Of a DNA stretch of 64,000 nucleotides, positions 11,115-22,480 are shown piece by piece. How positions within the stretch are numbered: the stretch's first letter is position 1; every line of letters begins with the position of its first letter. This DNA is from Elymus sibiricus (Eukaryota; Streptophyta; Magnoliopsida; Poales; Poaceae): contig CM077670.1 in assembly GCA_039707655.1 (NCBI GenBank), positions 150,640,001 to 150,704,000 of the forward strand, given 5' to 3'. The notes beneath the pieces are model-generated. The model worked only from the letters and a program-made list of their open reading frames with translations. It was not told where the DNA came from and did no database searches. Both the position numbers and the translations under genes were made by a program.

Positions 11115-12182
11115 CTACGGGATGTGCCCCACAAAACTGACGAGGCCATGGAGATCGTGAGAGATGTCTATCGGCACCTTCGCCATCCCGTCAACCTTGG
11201 AGAACCTAACAGTGTGGTTTTTCCACTCATGAACATGCCGATGAAGACAGGCCGCATCAGATTTGTTGGGAAGCTTTACAAGAACCACACCCTTCGTAAT
11301 CACAGGCACAACTACGAAATTGTTGTGGTGAAGTACACCCTCGAGAACACGTCTGACAACAATGCTACAGGAAAACACTTGTTCATGACATGTGGCTACA
11401 AGGACACGGTAGCTGGATAGTTTAGTAGTGCACATCCTCAGGTCTTCCAGTTCACACGGCATGACTTTGAGAACTTCATCTCCACAGTGGACCTAGTTCT
11501 AATTCAAACAGAAACCAATATTTTATTACTACCTCCGTTCACAAATATAAGATGATTTTCTATATTTTACTCCATATAAGCCTACATATAAGCACAGAAA
11601 TGAGTGAACAAAGACACTAAAACATGTCTACATCAGATACACAAAAAAGTTAGAACATCTTATATTTGTGAACAGAGCGATTACTTACAATACCCATAAC
11701 ACAAGTTACTGAGGGTACTATATTCTCTTCCTACTGCTAGCGTTGATGTTCATAAAGTAGTTGAAAGTAATCTATAAGAAATATGTGTTATGTGCAAAAA
11801 TCATATGCATGTCAACCTCTCGCATGTTTTGGTCAAAAGAGACATTTAGAACCGTCATTTGGCACACAAAAATCACATGCAAGATCGCCCAGAAAGTTAT
11901 ACTACTAGTACTACGTGTACATTACACAAACATCACATATTAGCAAGCACTTTGCAAGTTAGATCAAACAACACTATCAAGATCACCAAAAAGTTCATCA
12001 ATAAGAGATATTACCTCGACCGGCTTAACGAGGGATCTCGGAGAGGTGGCCTTGACGAAGGCAATGGCCTTGAGCTTGTCTGTGGTCGTCTCGGCGGGGT
12101 GCTTGCGTTTCTTCAGACTCTGAGCCTCGACGGTTTTGGCCAGAGCTATAGACATCACTTTGGTCGGTGCTCCAGGGTCCAT
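11115..12182 (-). CDS. Unrecognised two-exon protein, 181 residues
   Basis: Proposed exons are 12182-12015 (56 codons, donor GTAATA) and 11492-11115 (125 codons plus TAG), joined in phase 0 across an intron with an AACTAG acceptor. The first exon is Lys/Thr-rich with a KKRK cluster at residues 24-27, a possible nuclear localisation signal. The second exon has no motif I can name, although alternating hydrophobic strands (FVVVPVITKGVVLVKLP) resemble a small beta-rich domain. A long open frame on the opposite strand (11124-11420) overlaps it, so strand choice rests on the splice sites and the minus-strand context. It shares a promoter-like module with the B3 gene at 8403 and could be a diverged relative. 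Confidence 0.35.
11529..11681. mobile_element. Stowaway MITE (153 bp) in the intron of the two-exon gene's neighbourhood
   Basis: CTACCTCCGTTCACAAATAT begins the element and GTGAACAGAGCGAT ends it. TA lies on both sides (11527-11528 and 11682-11683). It falls inside the proposed intron 11493-12014. Confidence 0.8.
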
Positions 12183-12450
12183 CAAGAAACTATCAAATAG
12201 AAATAAAAGGAAAGAAAACGATAATCAGAAACCCAAAAGAAGAACAGAGAGGGAGTTAGGATTGATCGCGGGGTTGCAAAATATGACTAGAATGGAAGTA
12301 TAGCAGCACCATTGATGTGCTCACCTTTCCTTCTTTGGGAGAGAAGAACAATGGCAGAAGCGAGTTGGGGTTTTCTTGAAGAAATGAGGAACAAGATGAG
12401 GGAGAAGCGAGTGGGGTTTTCTTGAAGAGAGGAAGATGAGGAAGAAGAGT

Positions 12451-12645
12451 GAAATGATGGTTGCCTCGTCCGTCCAACTTACTGCTGGAAAGGTGGGGTT
12501 TTGTGATTTGATGCCTCATGGGGCATTACTGCGGCGCTACGACCGCGGTAAGTCCACCATGCAGTTGTGCACTCTAGTGCGGAGTAATTTGGTGCATGGC
12601 AAGTGGACCCCGATGCTGGCTGTCCCACACGTCAGCGAAAGTGAG
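12451..12645 (-). promoter_or_regulatory. Promoter-like module (copy 2 of 3)
   Basis: It shares 'tgctggaaaggtggggtttt', 'cattactgcggcgctacgac', 'agttgtgcactcta' and 'cccacacgtcagcgaaa'-like text with 8482-8675. It lies 270-460 bp upstream of the ATG at 12182. Regulatory function is inferred. Confidence 0.45.
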
Positions 12646-13311
12646 TAGCAAGGTTCCTGATGACCGTGGAGGAGGATCTGCGTGGTAGAGCATCTCCACT
12701 ATTTCTTAAAAAAAATGATTACAACAAGCATTTCCACTCTTACGACGGAGGAGTGCGAAACACGGCAGCCACTTGAACTTACACTACTAGTACTCCTACT
12801 ACTAGGCATGTGCAGTGGTTCATACAACAGTCTTATCTTGTTGCCAGTGTAGTAAGATATGACAGTAAAAAATGATGTATAGTAAACTGATTATACCACC
12901 CGAAGAAAAGTAACTGATTATAAATAAATCTGTTGTGAGGGATATTGTTGCGAGTGTTTCAGCATATTTTTGGTTTACATCACAGCTAGTATTCATGAAT
13001 ACGGTCCTCGGTGGGTCCCCTGCGTGTACGTGCCTTCCATCCCGTGCATGTGGCATGTTGTGCGCATGTCACCTATGAACAGTAGTGTAACATGCCCATT
13101 TGTTTAACGTCCGATCGAGAATGAACGGTGAGATCAATGTCAACAGTACTCGGGGTACAGTCCACGAAGAGTATGCTGCTACAGTACTCTACCGAACAGG
13201 AACCATACGAAGCACGCCTCTATAGTGCTCTGTGCTACAGTGACTGTTCTGGACTGTCTGAGTTTGATCCAACGGTCATGTTACGCCGTGACATGCCCAT
13301 GCAGAGGATGC
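12646..13311. other. Intergenic DNA, no gene seen
   Basis: This is mixed-composition DNA between two minus-strand genes. It contains tactagtactcctactactagg-type simple repeats and no convincing coding frame, terminal repeat or RNA. Confidence 0.5.
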
Positions 13312-14028
13312 TTAAACAACACCGAAGTCCCTCTGCTTCTCCAGGCGTATGACGGTGGTGATGCATGGTGCCACCGCCCGCAGATCCCGCTCCCGGTCGA
13401 CGGGAGCCAGCTCATCAAAGACGGCGTCCAATGGCACAAATGGATTCCGGTGATGTAGCCCGGAGAGGATTCGCCCGGCAACGACGACGGCCGCCTGCAC
13501 CCCCTCCTTGTCCAGCGCCGCCCCCACCACTGCGTGGAGACAGTTCAGCTCCTCGTAGATATAGGTGAAGAAGGAGACGAGGTCAGGAAGCCACAGCTCA
13601 TTGAAGTCGATGGGGTGGTCGAACGGGTTTAGCCCGACGGCTGGCATGGTCGTGCTGGCACGATGGTAGACATCGCGCAGCTGCAACACTTGCGTGGCAA
13701 CATAGTCCAGCAAGTGGTTGAGGCGATCCTGGACCTCGTCACGATCGGCCCGCTTGCGCTTCAGCCAGCTCGCCATCAGGGCAACCTGGCCGCCTAGGGT
13801 ATCTCCCACTTTCTGCAACAACGCCGCCGACGCCTCAAGCTTCTTTGTGGTGGACTCTTGCTGCTTTTGAAGCTCCGTGAACTCCCGCTCATAACGGAGG
13901 AGCATGGCACTCTTCTCCTCCCTGAGCTCATGGATCTCCACGTCCTTGGCCCTGAGCTCAGCATCCTTGGCCTAGAGCTCCTCTATCAGGCGCCTCACCT
14001 CAGACTCCATGATCTGGTGCGCTGCCAT
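13312..14028 (-). pseudogene. Coiled-coil protein, single exon, early TAG
   Basis: An open frame begins with ATG at 14028 (MAAHQIMESE) and runs to a stop at 13312. A TAG at 13972-13974 (codon 19) interrupts it. Reinitiation at the Met codon at 13941 would give 209 residues. The first ~60 residues after that Met are rich in Glu, Lys and Leu with heptad-like spacing (coiled coil). The remainder is a globular Leu/Val/Ala-rich segment with a PVDRERDL motif and no family I recognise. The codon preceding the AKDAELRAKDVE repeat was probably CAG. It is GC-rich compared with flanking DNA. A related promoter-like module lies upstream. It might be a functional shorter protein. Confidence 0.5.
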
Positions 14029-14403
14029 GGAACCCGGTTGAAGCAATGGCTAAAGGAAGCAAAGGGGGCGAAATGGCTGGAAGGCAATGCAATCTACGGG
14101 AAGGCGGAGGGATCGGGATAAATCTTTTGGTTTTCACCATGGGAAACCCCAGTCGATGCCTTTTTACATCAGGGAGCAGTGGGTTTTACTGGCGGAGTCA
14201 TCATGACTAATTCCTGCCGCGCCTGCTCCCATCAAACAAAAAAAGAATCTTGCCGTGCCCAAGGACCAAAGCAACGCAGCGGTGGATAGTATTTTAATTT
14301 ACCTAGCGGCAAGGAGGGAAAAAATGCTTGAAAAAACTAATGTGGCGGCGGCCTAGCTGATCGGTCGCACTAGCCCAACTAGCTAGCCACTGTGCTTGTA
14401 CTA

Positions 14404-14525
14404 GGCGGGAAAGGTGGGGTTTTGTGATTTGACGACTCATTACTTCGGCACTACAACCGAGGAGGACCAAGAAACCGCGTGGTAGGGAGTCCCACACTCC
14501 CACCGTCCCACGTCTCAGTAAGGAA
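14404..14525 (-). promoter_or_regulatory. Promoter-like module (copy 3 of 3, shorter)
   Basis: It starts ggcgggaaaggtggggtttt and continues with a 'ttgtgatttgacgactcatt' block and a diverged 'cggcactacaaccgagga' segment. It lies about 380-500 bp upstream of the coiled-coil frame at 14028. A related 'gaccaagaaaccgcgtggta' block recurs within about 80 bp. Confidence 0.4.
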
Positions 14526-14819
14526 GAAAATATGCGTGCACCACCGGGGAGGACCCAGAAACCGCGCGGTAGGGTGTGCCACATCTCAACACGGAGGAAA
14601 ATGTACGTGTAAAAATATATGAGACGTAGCTATGGTAAGAACTCGGGACCCAGCCAGTCTATCGAAAACACCCCACTAGCCACACAACTTCATCATGCTA
14701 ACGTGGCACGGAGGATAGGTGTGGTTAGCTCCGTCTCGACCATCCACGAGGTCTCTTGTTCCTAGGCGATTCATCTATTTTCCAAGCATTTTTTAGTTAT
14801 AATAACACCATGGCCAGCT

Positions 14820-15180
14820 CGCGCCGCTCTTCGTGTTTGCCCGCGCGTCTAAAGGTTGTAGATGGAGAGGAGTGAGAGATCGCAGACATGGGACTAGCCA
14901 GTAAGTGAGTCAACGTCCATGCACGTGCTGATGAGCCACTCCCTCTAGTCTACTCAACATGATACAGTATAAAATCAAGTTATGCGACAAAGCAAACAAC
15001 CATTGCTATTTCTGGCTATCGACGTATGCTTTGTAGTCCAGGTTGCTGTCTCGAATCTCGTCCTTCTGATTTTTTATTTTTAGGTCCAAATTTGTTCCAT
15101 GATGAGTGGGACCCCCGTGTGTTGTTCTGATATTTCTGTGTATGAGGGATTTTTTGCACAAACACTTTGCTCGGCTAGAC
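14820..15180. repeat. Segment related to 25720-26520 (copy without MITE)
   Basis: It shares 'ctcttcgtgtttgcccg', 'gcagacatggga', 'ccagtaagtg', 'aatctcgtcctt' and 'tttgttccatga' in the same order as the downstream copy. The region 14530-14820 before it holds no visible gene. Confidence 0.6.
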
Positions 15181-15321
15181 AAGTTACGGCACCAGTTACA
15201 CGTATTTTACAAGTTTAGGAACAAAAGTGATAGTGGCGGAGAATATCATGTGCTCCCCATGGCTTAGATGCTATGGTGATACGAGATTCTACGTTGTTGG
15301 ATCTGATATCCAATGGCATGT

Positions 15322-16714
15322 TGATAACCCACAAGTATAGGGGATCGCAACAGTTTTCGAGGGTAGAGTATTCAACCCAAATTTATTGATTCAACGCAAG
15401 GGGAGCCAAAGAATATATGCAACTATTAGCAATTGAGTTGTCAATTCAACCACACATGGAGACTAAATATCTGCAGCAGAGTGATCAGTAGCACAGTAAT
15501 ATGATAGTTTGATAGCAGTAGCAATAGTAGTAACAGTAGCAATAATAGTAGTAGCAATTGTAACAGTAGTAGCAACAGTAGTAACTTAGCAAGAACAATA
15601 TGTGAAAAGCTCGTAGGCATTGGATCGGTGATTATGTTGGATAACATTCATCATGTAACAATCATAACCTAGGGCGACACATAACTAGCTTCAATTCATC
15701 AATATAATTTAGGCATGTATTCCGTATATAGTCATACGTGCTTGCGATAAGAACTTGCATGAGATCTTTTGTCCTACCCTCCCGTGGCAGCGGGGTCCAT
15801 AAGGAAACTAAGGGATATTAAGGCCTCCTTTTAATAGAGAACCGGAACAAAGCATTAACACATGGTGAATACATGAACTCCTCAAACTACGGCAATCACC
15901 GGAAAGAATCCCAATTATTGTCACCTTGGGGTATGCGGATCATAACACGTAGCAGGTGCATACAACTTGCAAGATCGGATCAAGAACACAAATATATTCC
16001 TGAAAACATAAAGGGTTCAGATCTGAAATCATGGCACTCGGGCCCTAGTGACAAGCATTAAGCATAGAAAAGTCATAGCAACATCAATCTCAGAACATAG
16101 TGGATACTAGGGATCAAGCCCTAACAAAACTAACTCGATTACATGATAAATCCCATCCAACTCATCACCGTCCTGCAAGCCTACGAAGGAATTACTCACT
16201 CCCGGCGGTGAGCATCATGAAATTGGTGATGAAGGATGGTTGATGATGACGATGCCGGAAGATCCCCCTCTCCGGAGCCCCAAACGGACTCCAGATCTGG
16301 CCTCCTGATGAAGAACAGGAGGTGGCGGTGGCTCCGTATCGGGAAATGCAATAAAACTTCCTCTCTTATTTTTTTTTCTAGAATTGTGAATTTATAGGCC
16401 TGAGATTAGGGTCAGCAGAGCCACGTGGGCCCCACAAGCCACCAGGGCGCGCCAGGGGGGGTGGCGCGCCCTGGTGCCTCGTGGGCAGCAGGTGGCCCCC
16501 TCCAGTAGGTTTTGGCTCCAGTATTTTTTATTTATTCCATAAAACATCTCCAAAAAGTTTCATCCAATTCCAAGAACTTTTATTTCTGCACAAAAAACAA
16601 CACCATGGTAGTTCTGCTGAAAACAGCGTCAGTCCGGGTTAGTTTCATTCAAATCATGCAAATTAGAGTCGAAAACAAGAGCAAAAGTGTTTGGAAAAGT
16701 AGATACGACGGAGA
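15322..16714 (-). repeat. Left LTR (3' LTR of the element)
   Basis: This is a near copy of 20180-21580. A CAG/TAG-like trinucleotide tract at 15500-15590 produces a spurious poly-leucine frame. It ends abruptly at 16714, before the terminal GTATCA. Confidence 0.85.
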
Positions 16715-17353
16715 GCAGCTAATTTTCAGTAGCACCAAGAGCAGCTAATTATGCAAAATATAATCCACTAGAGCAAAAACTAATTGGAGCAATGGAGGAG
16801 TCACATACCAAGGAGCAATCTCCCAAAACACTTTCGGAAACGGAGCTCGGAGCAAAGAGATCGAAAATTTCAGGTTTGTGAGCAAGAACACGAGAGAGAG
16901 AGAGCTACCAGAATTTTTGCTAGAGGCAAGAGACGAAGTGGGCTGAAGGGATAAGTGAGGGGGTCCCTATGGGGCCCACAACCACCAGGGCCCGCCAGGG
17001 GGGGTGGCGCGCCCTGGTGCCTCGTGTGCACCTGGGGCATCCCCCTGGTAATTTTTTAGTGCAAAAAATTCTTAAATATTATATAAAAATTCATATCAAA
17101 ATTTTATTGCATTCTGAGCACTTTCATTTCTTGGCATTTTTTTATTGCACAGATAGTTCAGAAAACAGGGAAATCATGGCATTTTATTGCATTTAACTAA
17201 AAATAACAGAAAACAAAAAGTGGGTACAGAAGGTTGTGCTTACTAAATTCATCGACCACATGCCTCTCAAAAAGAATCCATTAATAAGGTTGATCAAGTC
17301 TTATTAACAAACCATTTCCGAGTGACATGAAACCGAAGAATTTTCGTATAACA

Positions 17354-20110
17354 CTAAGTTACCTCAACGGGGATATGCATCTCCCCAATAATAAGAGTTT
17401 CATATTTCTTTTTAACAGCAGGAAGAGGGAGTTGAAAACTTCCAATAGTAATTATCGGAGTCTTTTCAATAACATGAATACCATTTACTTGAAATTGTTT
17501 CTTCGGAAAGTGCACCGTATGTTCATTACCATTGATATGAAAAGTGACCTTGCTTTTGTTGCAATCAATAACAGCCCCTGCAGTATTCAAAAAGGGTCTA
17601 CCAAGGATAATCGACATGTTGTCATCCTCGGGCATATCAAGTATAACAAAGTCTGTTAAAATAGTAACATTTGCAACTACAACGGGCACATCCTCACAAA
17701 CACCGATAGGTATGGCAGTTGATTTGGTAGCCATTTGCAATGATATTTCAGTGGGGGTGAGTTTATTCAAATCAAGTCTTTTATATAAAGAGAAAGGCAT
17801 AACACTAACACCGGCTCCTAAATCACACAAAGCGGTTTTGACATAATTTCGTTTAATGGAGCTTGGTATAGTTGGTATTCCTAGATCTCCTAGTTTCTTA
17901 GGTACTCCATCCTTAAAAGAATAATTCGCAAGCATGGTAGAAATCTCAGCTTCAGGTATCTTTCTTTTATTTGTGACAATGTCTTTCATATATTTAGCAT
18001 AAGGGGCCATCTTTAAAATATCAGTCAAACGAGTACGCAAAAAGACTGGCCTAAGCATTTCAGCAAAGCGCTCAAATTCTTCCTCATCTTTTTTCTTAGA
18101 TGGTTTAGGAGGAAAGGGCATGGGTTTTTGAACCCATGGTTCTCTTTCTTTACCATGTTTTCTAGCAACGAAGCCTCTTTTATCATAACGTTTATTTTTA
18201 GGAGGTGGGTTATCAAGATCAACAGCAGGTTCTATTTCAGCATCATTATCAGGTTCTTTATCATTATCTAGTTGGGTATCCACATGATCATCATCATTAT
18301 TATTATCATCGGGTGAATGTTCATTACCAGATTGTGTTTCAGCATCAGAAATAGAAACATCATTACTATCCTCCAAGGGTTTTTCTACCTCAGGTTTACT
18401 AGAAGTATGCAAAGTCCTATCATTCTTCTTTTTCTTTTTCTTTTTAGATGTACTAGGTGCATCAACATTAATTCTTTGAGACTCTTGTTCAATTCTTTTA
18501 GGGTGACCTTCAGGATAAAGTGGCTCCTGAGTCATTCTACCTCCTCTAGTCATTACTCTAACAGCATGATCATTCATATTGTTATTCATTTCATTGAGCA
18601 ATTCACTGTGAGATTTAGCAACTTGTTCTAATTGGGTTTGAACCATAGATGCATGTTTACTAACACCTTTGACATCATTAGCAATTCTAAATAACAAGTC
18701 ACTCAAGCGATCAATCATGTAGGCATTTCGTTTCAATTGTTTCATAACATTTGCATTAAAGTGATCTTGCTTAATAATATAATTGTCAAATTCATACAAG
18801 CATTGACTACGAGGTTTGTTATAAGGAATATCACTTGCATCAAACTTTATAAGAGAATTTACCTCTACTACCTATGGCGGTGTGTCAAGACCATGTATTT
18901 CTTCAATAGGTGGTAAATTCTTAACATCTTCATCTTTAATACCTTTTTCCTTCATACATTTCTTTGCTTCTTGCATATCTTCAGGACTGAGATATAAAAT
19001 ACACCTCTTCTTCGGAGTGGGTTTAGGCGGTGGTTCAGGAAGTGTCCAATCATTATCATTCTTCAATATATTATTCAATAGTTCCTCAGCTTGTTCAATA
19101 GTTCGTTCCCTGAAAACACAACTCGCACAACTATCAAGGTAGTCCCTAGAAGCATCGGTTAGTCCATTGTAAAAGATATCAAGTATTTCATTCTTCTTAA
19201 GAGGATGATCAGGCAAAGCATTAAGTAATTGGAGAAGCCTCCCTCAAGCTTGAGGGAGATTCTCTTCTTAAATTTGCACAAAGTTAAATATTTCCTGTAA
19301 GGCAGCTTGTTTCTTATGAGCAGGAAAATATTTTTCAGAGAAGTAATAAATCATATACTGGGGACTACGCACACAACCAGGGGCAAGAGTATTATACCAT
19401 TCCTTAGCATCACCCTTTAATGAGAAAGGAAATAACTTAAGAATATAGTAATAGCGATTTTTTTCCTCATGAGCAAATAGGGTGGCTATATCATTTAATT
19501 TAGTAAGATGTGCCACAACAGTTTCAGTTTCATAACCATGAAAAGGATCAGATTCAACCAAAGTAATTAACTCAGGATCGACAGAGAATTCATAATCCTT
19601 ATCAGTAACAAATATGGGAGAGGTAGCAAACTTAGGATCATATTTCTTTCTCTCCCTCATAGATTTTTCTTTCATTTCAGCAAGCAATTTTATAACTTCA
19701 TTTCTATCATTACAAGCAAGAATGGCTCTAGCCGTCTCCCTATCAAACCAATGTTCATCAGGTGTTTCAATTCTAGTAGGAGAGCTAGGCATAATAGGTG
19801 AATCATAATTCTCAAGAGTTTCAACATTTTCAATTTCTTTAGCTTTAGCAAGTTGTTCACTAAGAAATTCACCAAGTGGCATAGCATTATCAAGCATAGT
19901 ACTAGCATCATCATGAGTATCATTCATAGCAGAGGTGGTATCATCAATAACTTGCGACATATCAGAATTAATAGCATGTGGTGGTGTTGCAAGTTTCCTC
20001 AAAATAGAAGGTGAATCAAGTGCAGAGCTAGATGGCAGTTCCTTACCTCCCCTCGTCTTAGAGGGAACGGTCTTGGTTTTAGCATCTTTCAGATTCTTCA
20101 TAGTGATCAA
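17354..20110 (-). pseudogene. Athila-type Gag-protease with three in-frame stops
   Basis: One continuous frame of about 919 codons runs downward from 20110 to 17354. It is broken only by stops near 19268 (TAA), 19238 (TGA) and 18872 (TAG). The Gag domain is visible at about residues 195-330 (LKLFPFSLKGDAKEWYNTL, KYFPAHKK, IFYNGLTDASRDYLD). An Asp/Lys-rich linker with a seven-lysine run follows. A retropepsin-like aspartic protease is near the C-terminus (ALCDLGAGVSVMPFS, then IILGRPFLNTAGAVID); its catalytic triad reads D-L-G. Gag forms the particle and protease would process it. Integrase and RT would have to come from an autonomous partner. The TGA probably replaced TGG in the conserved AWGR-like position. 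All three stops look like single-base changes. Confidence 0.85.
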
Positions 20111-20150
20111 CAGATATAGATCCCAAGTGACTCAACAAATAGACCTATGA

Positions 20151-20168
20151 TCCCCGGCAACGGCGCCA
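20151..20168 (-). other. Primer-binding site, tRNA-Asp type
   Basis: On the minus strand it reads TGGCGCCGTTGCCGGGGA, complementary to the 3' acceptor end of plant tRNA-Asp with CCA. It lies 11 bp from the right LTR. Confidence 0.85.
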
Positions 20169-20179
20169 AAAAAAGGTTT

Positions 20180-21580
20180 TGATAACCCACAAGTATAGGG
20201 GATCGCAACAATTTTCGAGGGTAGAGTATTCAACCCAAATTTATTGATTTGACACAAGGGGAGTCAAAGAATATATGCAAGTATTAGCAGTTGAGTTGTC
20301 AATTCAACCACACTTGGAGACTAAATATCTGTAGCAGAGTGATCAGTAGCACAGTAATATGATAGTTTGATAGCAGTAGCAATAGTAGTAACAGTAGCAG
20401 TAATAGTAGTAGCAATTGTAACAATAGTAGCAACAGTAGTAACTTAGCAAGAACAATATGTGAAAAGCTCGTAGGCATTGGATCGGTGATTATGTTGGAT
20501 AACATTCATCATGTAACAGTCATAACCTAGGGCGACAAATAACTAGCTTCAATTCATCAATATAATTTAGGCATGTATTCCGTATATAGTCATACGTGCT
20601 TGCGATAAGAACTTGCATGAGATCTTTTGTCCTACCCTCCCATGGCAGCGGGGTCCATAAGGAAACTAAGGGATATTAAGGCCTCCTTTTAATAGAGAAC
20701 CGGAACAAAGCATTAACACATGGTGAATACATGAACTCCTCAAACTACGACAATCACCGGAAAGAATCCCAATTATTGTCACCTTGTGGTATGCGGATCA
20801 TAACACATAGCAGGTGCATACAACTTGCAAGATCAGATCAAGAACAGAAATATATTCATGAAAACATAAAGGGTTCAGATCTGAAATCGTGGAACTCACG
20901 CCCTAGTGACAAGCATTAAGCATAGCAAAGTCATAGCAACATCAATCTCAGAACATAGTGGATACTAGGGATCAAGCCCTAACAAAACTAACTCGATTAC
21001 ATGATAAATCTCATCCAACTCATCACCGTCCAGCAAGCCTACGAAGGAATTACTCACTCCCGGCGGTGAGCTTCATGAAATTGGTGATGAAGGATGGTTG
21101 ATGATGACGATGTCGGAAGATCCCCCTCTCCGGAGCGCCAAACGGACTCCAGATCTGGCCTCCCGAAGAAGAACAGGAGGTGGCGGCGGCTCCGTATCGT
21201 GAAATGCAATAAAACTTCCTCTCTTATGTTTTTCTCTGGAATTGTGAATTTATAGGCCTGAGATTAGGGTCAGCAGAGCCACGTGCGCCTCATAAGCCAC
21301 TAGGGCGCGCTAGGGGGGGTGGCGCGCCCTGGTGCCTCGTGGGCAGCAGGTGGCCCCCCTCCAGTAGGTTTTGGCTCCAGTATTTTTTATTTATTCCATA
21401 AAAAATCTACAAAAAGTTTCATCCAATTCCAAGAACTTTTATTTCTGCACAAAAAACAACACCATGGTAGTTCTGCTGAAAACAGCGTCAGTCCGGGTTA
21501 GTTTCATTCAAATCATGCTAATTAGAGTCCAAAACAAGAGCAAAAGTGATTGGAAAACTAGATACGACGGAGACGTATCA
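20180..21580 (-). repeat. Right LTR (5' LTR of the element), 1401 bp
   Basis: It runs TGATAACCCACAAG...GAGACGTATCA on the plus strand and is followed by CATGT. A short frame at 21319-21501 and similar ones arise from the GC-rich block and are not genes. Confidence 0.9.
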
Positions 21581-22480
21581 CATGTGAGTAGTCTTTGTAC
21601 TTTTGCACAATTCCCAAACTCTTCGAGGGATTTTTTGCAAAAAAAACATACAGACCTCTGTGAGCCGCTGGATCTTGGATCCAACGGCTCCCAGGAGTTC
21701 GTATCACAGTAGCATCTAAGGTGTGGGAGAACCCGATATTCTCACGTACGAGAGAATATAAGGTGCTCCCCACAGCTTAGCCGCTACGGCGATACGATCT
21801 TCTAGCAGCCGTTGGATCTGAGATCCAATGCCATGTGCGTAGTATTTGTACTTCTGCGCAATTCCCAAACTCTTTGAGGCCTATATTGCAAAAACATTCA
21901 GACCTCCTAATGGGAGCCATTAGATCTCCCGAGAGCTCGTATCACCGTAGCATCTATGGTATGGGAGCACCTCATATTCTCCCATGCGAGAGAACATCAG
22001 GTGCTCTCGCTACTTGGATGCTATGGTGATACGAGCTTCGAGGCAGTTCGATCTGAGATCCAATGGCATCTTAGTATAGTCTTTGTACTTGTGAGCAGTT
22101 CCCAAACTCTTTGAGTTTTTTTTTGCAAAAACCATTCGGACCTACTAGGAGCTGTTGGATCTCAGATCCAACGGCTCCGAGGAGCTCGTATCACCACAGC
22201 ATCTAAGGTGTGGTAGCACGTGATATTCTTATAGACAAGAGAATATTAGGTGCTCCCGCATCTTAGATGCTATGGTGATACGAGCTTCGAGGCCGTTGGA
22301 TCTGGGATCCAATGACATCTGAGTAGTTTTTGTACTAATTGTGTGCAATTCCCAAACTCATTAATGTTTTTTTGCAAAAATATTCAGACCTCGTGTGAGC
22401 CGTTGGACCTTAGATCTAACGGCTCACAAGAACTCATATCACCATATAGCATCTAAGGTGTGGGAGCACCAGATATTCTC

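Larger units (their letters stand above)
15322..21580 (-). mobile_element. Complete non-autonomous Athila-lineage LTR retrotransposon
   Basis: The LTRs are at 15322-16714 and 20180-21580, and perfect 5-bp CATGT duplications lie at 15317-15321 and 21581-21585. The primer-binding site beside the right LTR matches the 3' end of plant tRNA-Asp. Only a gag-protease frame is present; no RT, RNase H or integrase was seen. The left LTR (the 3' LTR of the element) lacks its last ~7 bases next to a small agagcagctaatt duplication. The space 16715-17353 is non-coding and contains text resembling LTR interior (a ggggtggcgcgccctggtgc block). Confidence 0.9.
15239..22480. repeat. Tandem array of four ~241-bp palindromic units, split by an LTR element
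   Basis: Units begin with gagaatatcaggtgctccc-like text at 15239, 21752, 21990 and 22239, and end with its inverse. Inside each unit, 'cttagatgctatggtgatac' pairs with 'gtatcaccatagcatctaag', and 'ttggatctgagatccaa' is itself palindromic. Unit 1 is interrupted after 15321 and resumes after 21585; without the insertion it is 241 bp. This could be a MITE that multiplied in tandem or a small satellite. No coding capacity. Confidence 0.85.

Noticed and set aside
11124..11420. Plus-strand frame of 98 codons opposite the two-exon gene
   Set aside because: No start context or neighbouring plus-strand exons were found, while the minus strand gives splice-compatible exons. It remains a possible alternative.
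15441..15647. Poly-leucine open frame (also at 20299-20505)
   Set aside because: It is produced by a CAG/TAG-rich trinucleotide tract within an LTR and occurs in both LTR copies; no gene signal.
20151..20168. tRNA-Asp gene fragment (also 61802-61819)
   Set aside because: Only the 18-base acceptor-end match next to an LTR; it is a primer-binding site.
15239..22480. CRISPR-like array
   Set aside because: Units are ~241-bp palindromes in plant DNA without unique spacers of uniform length.
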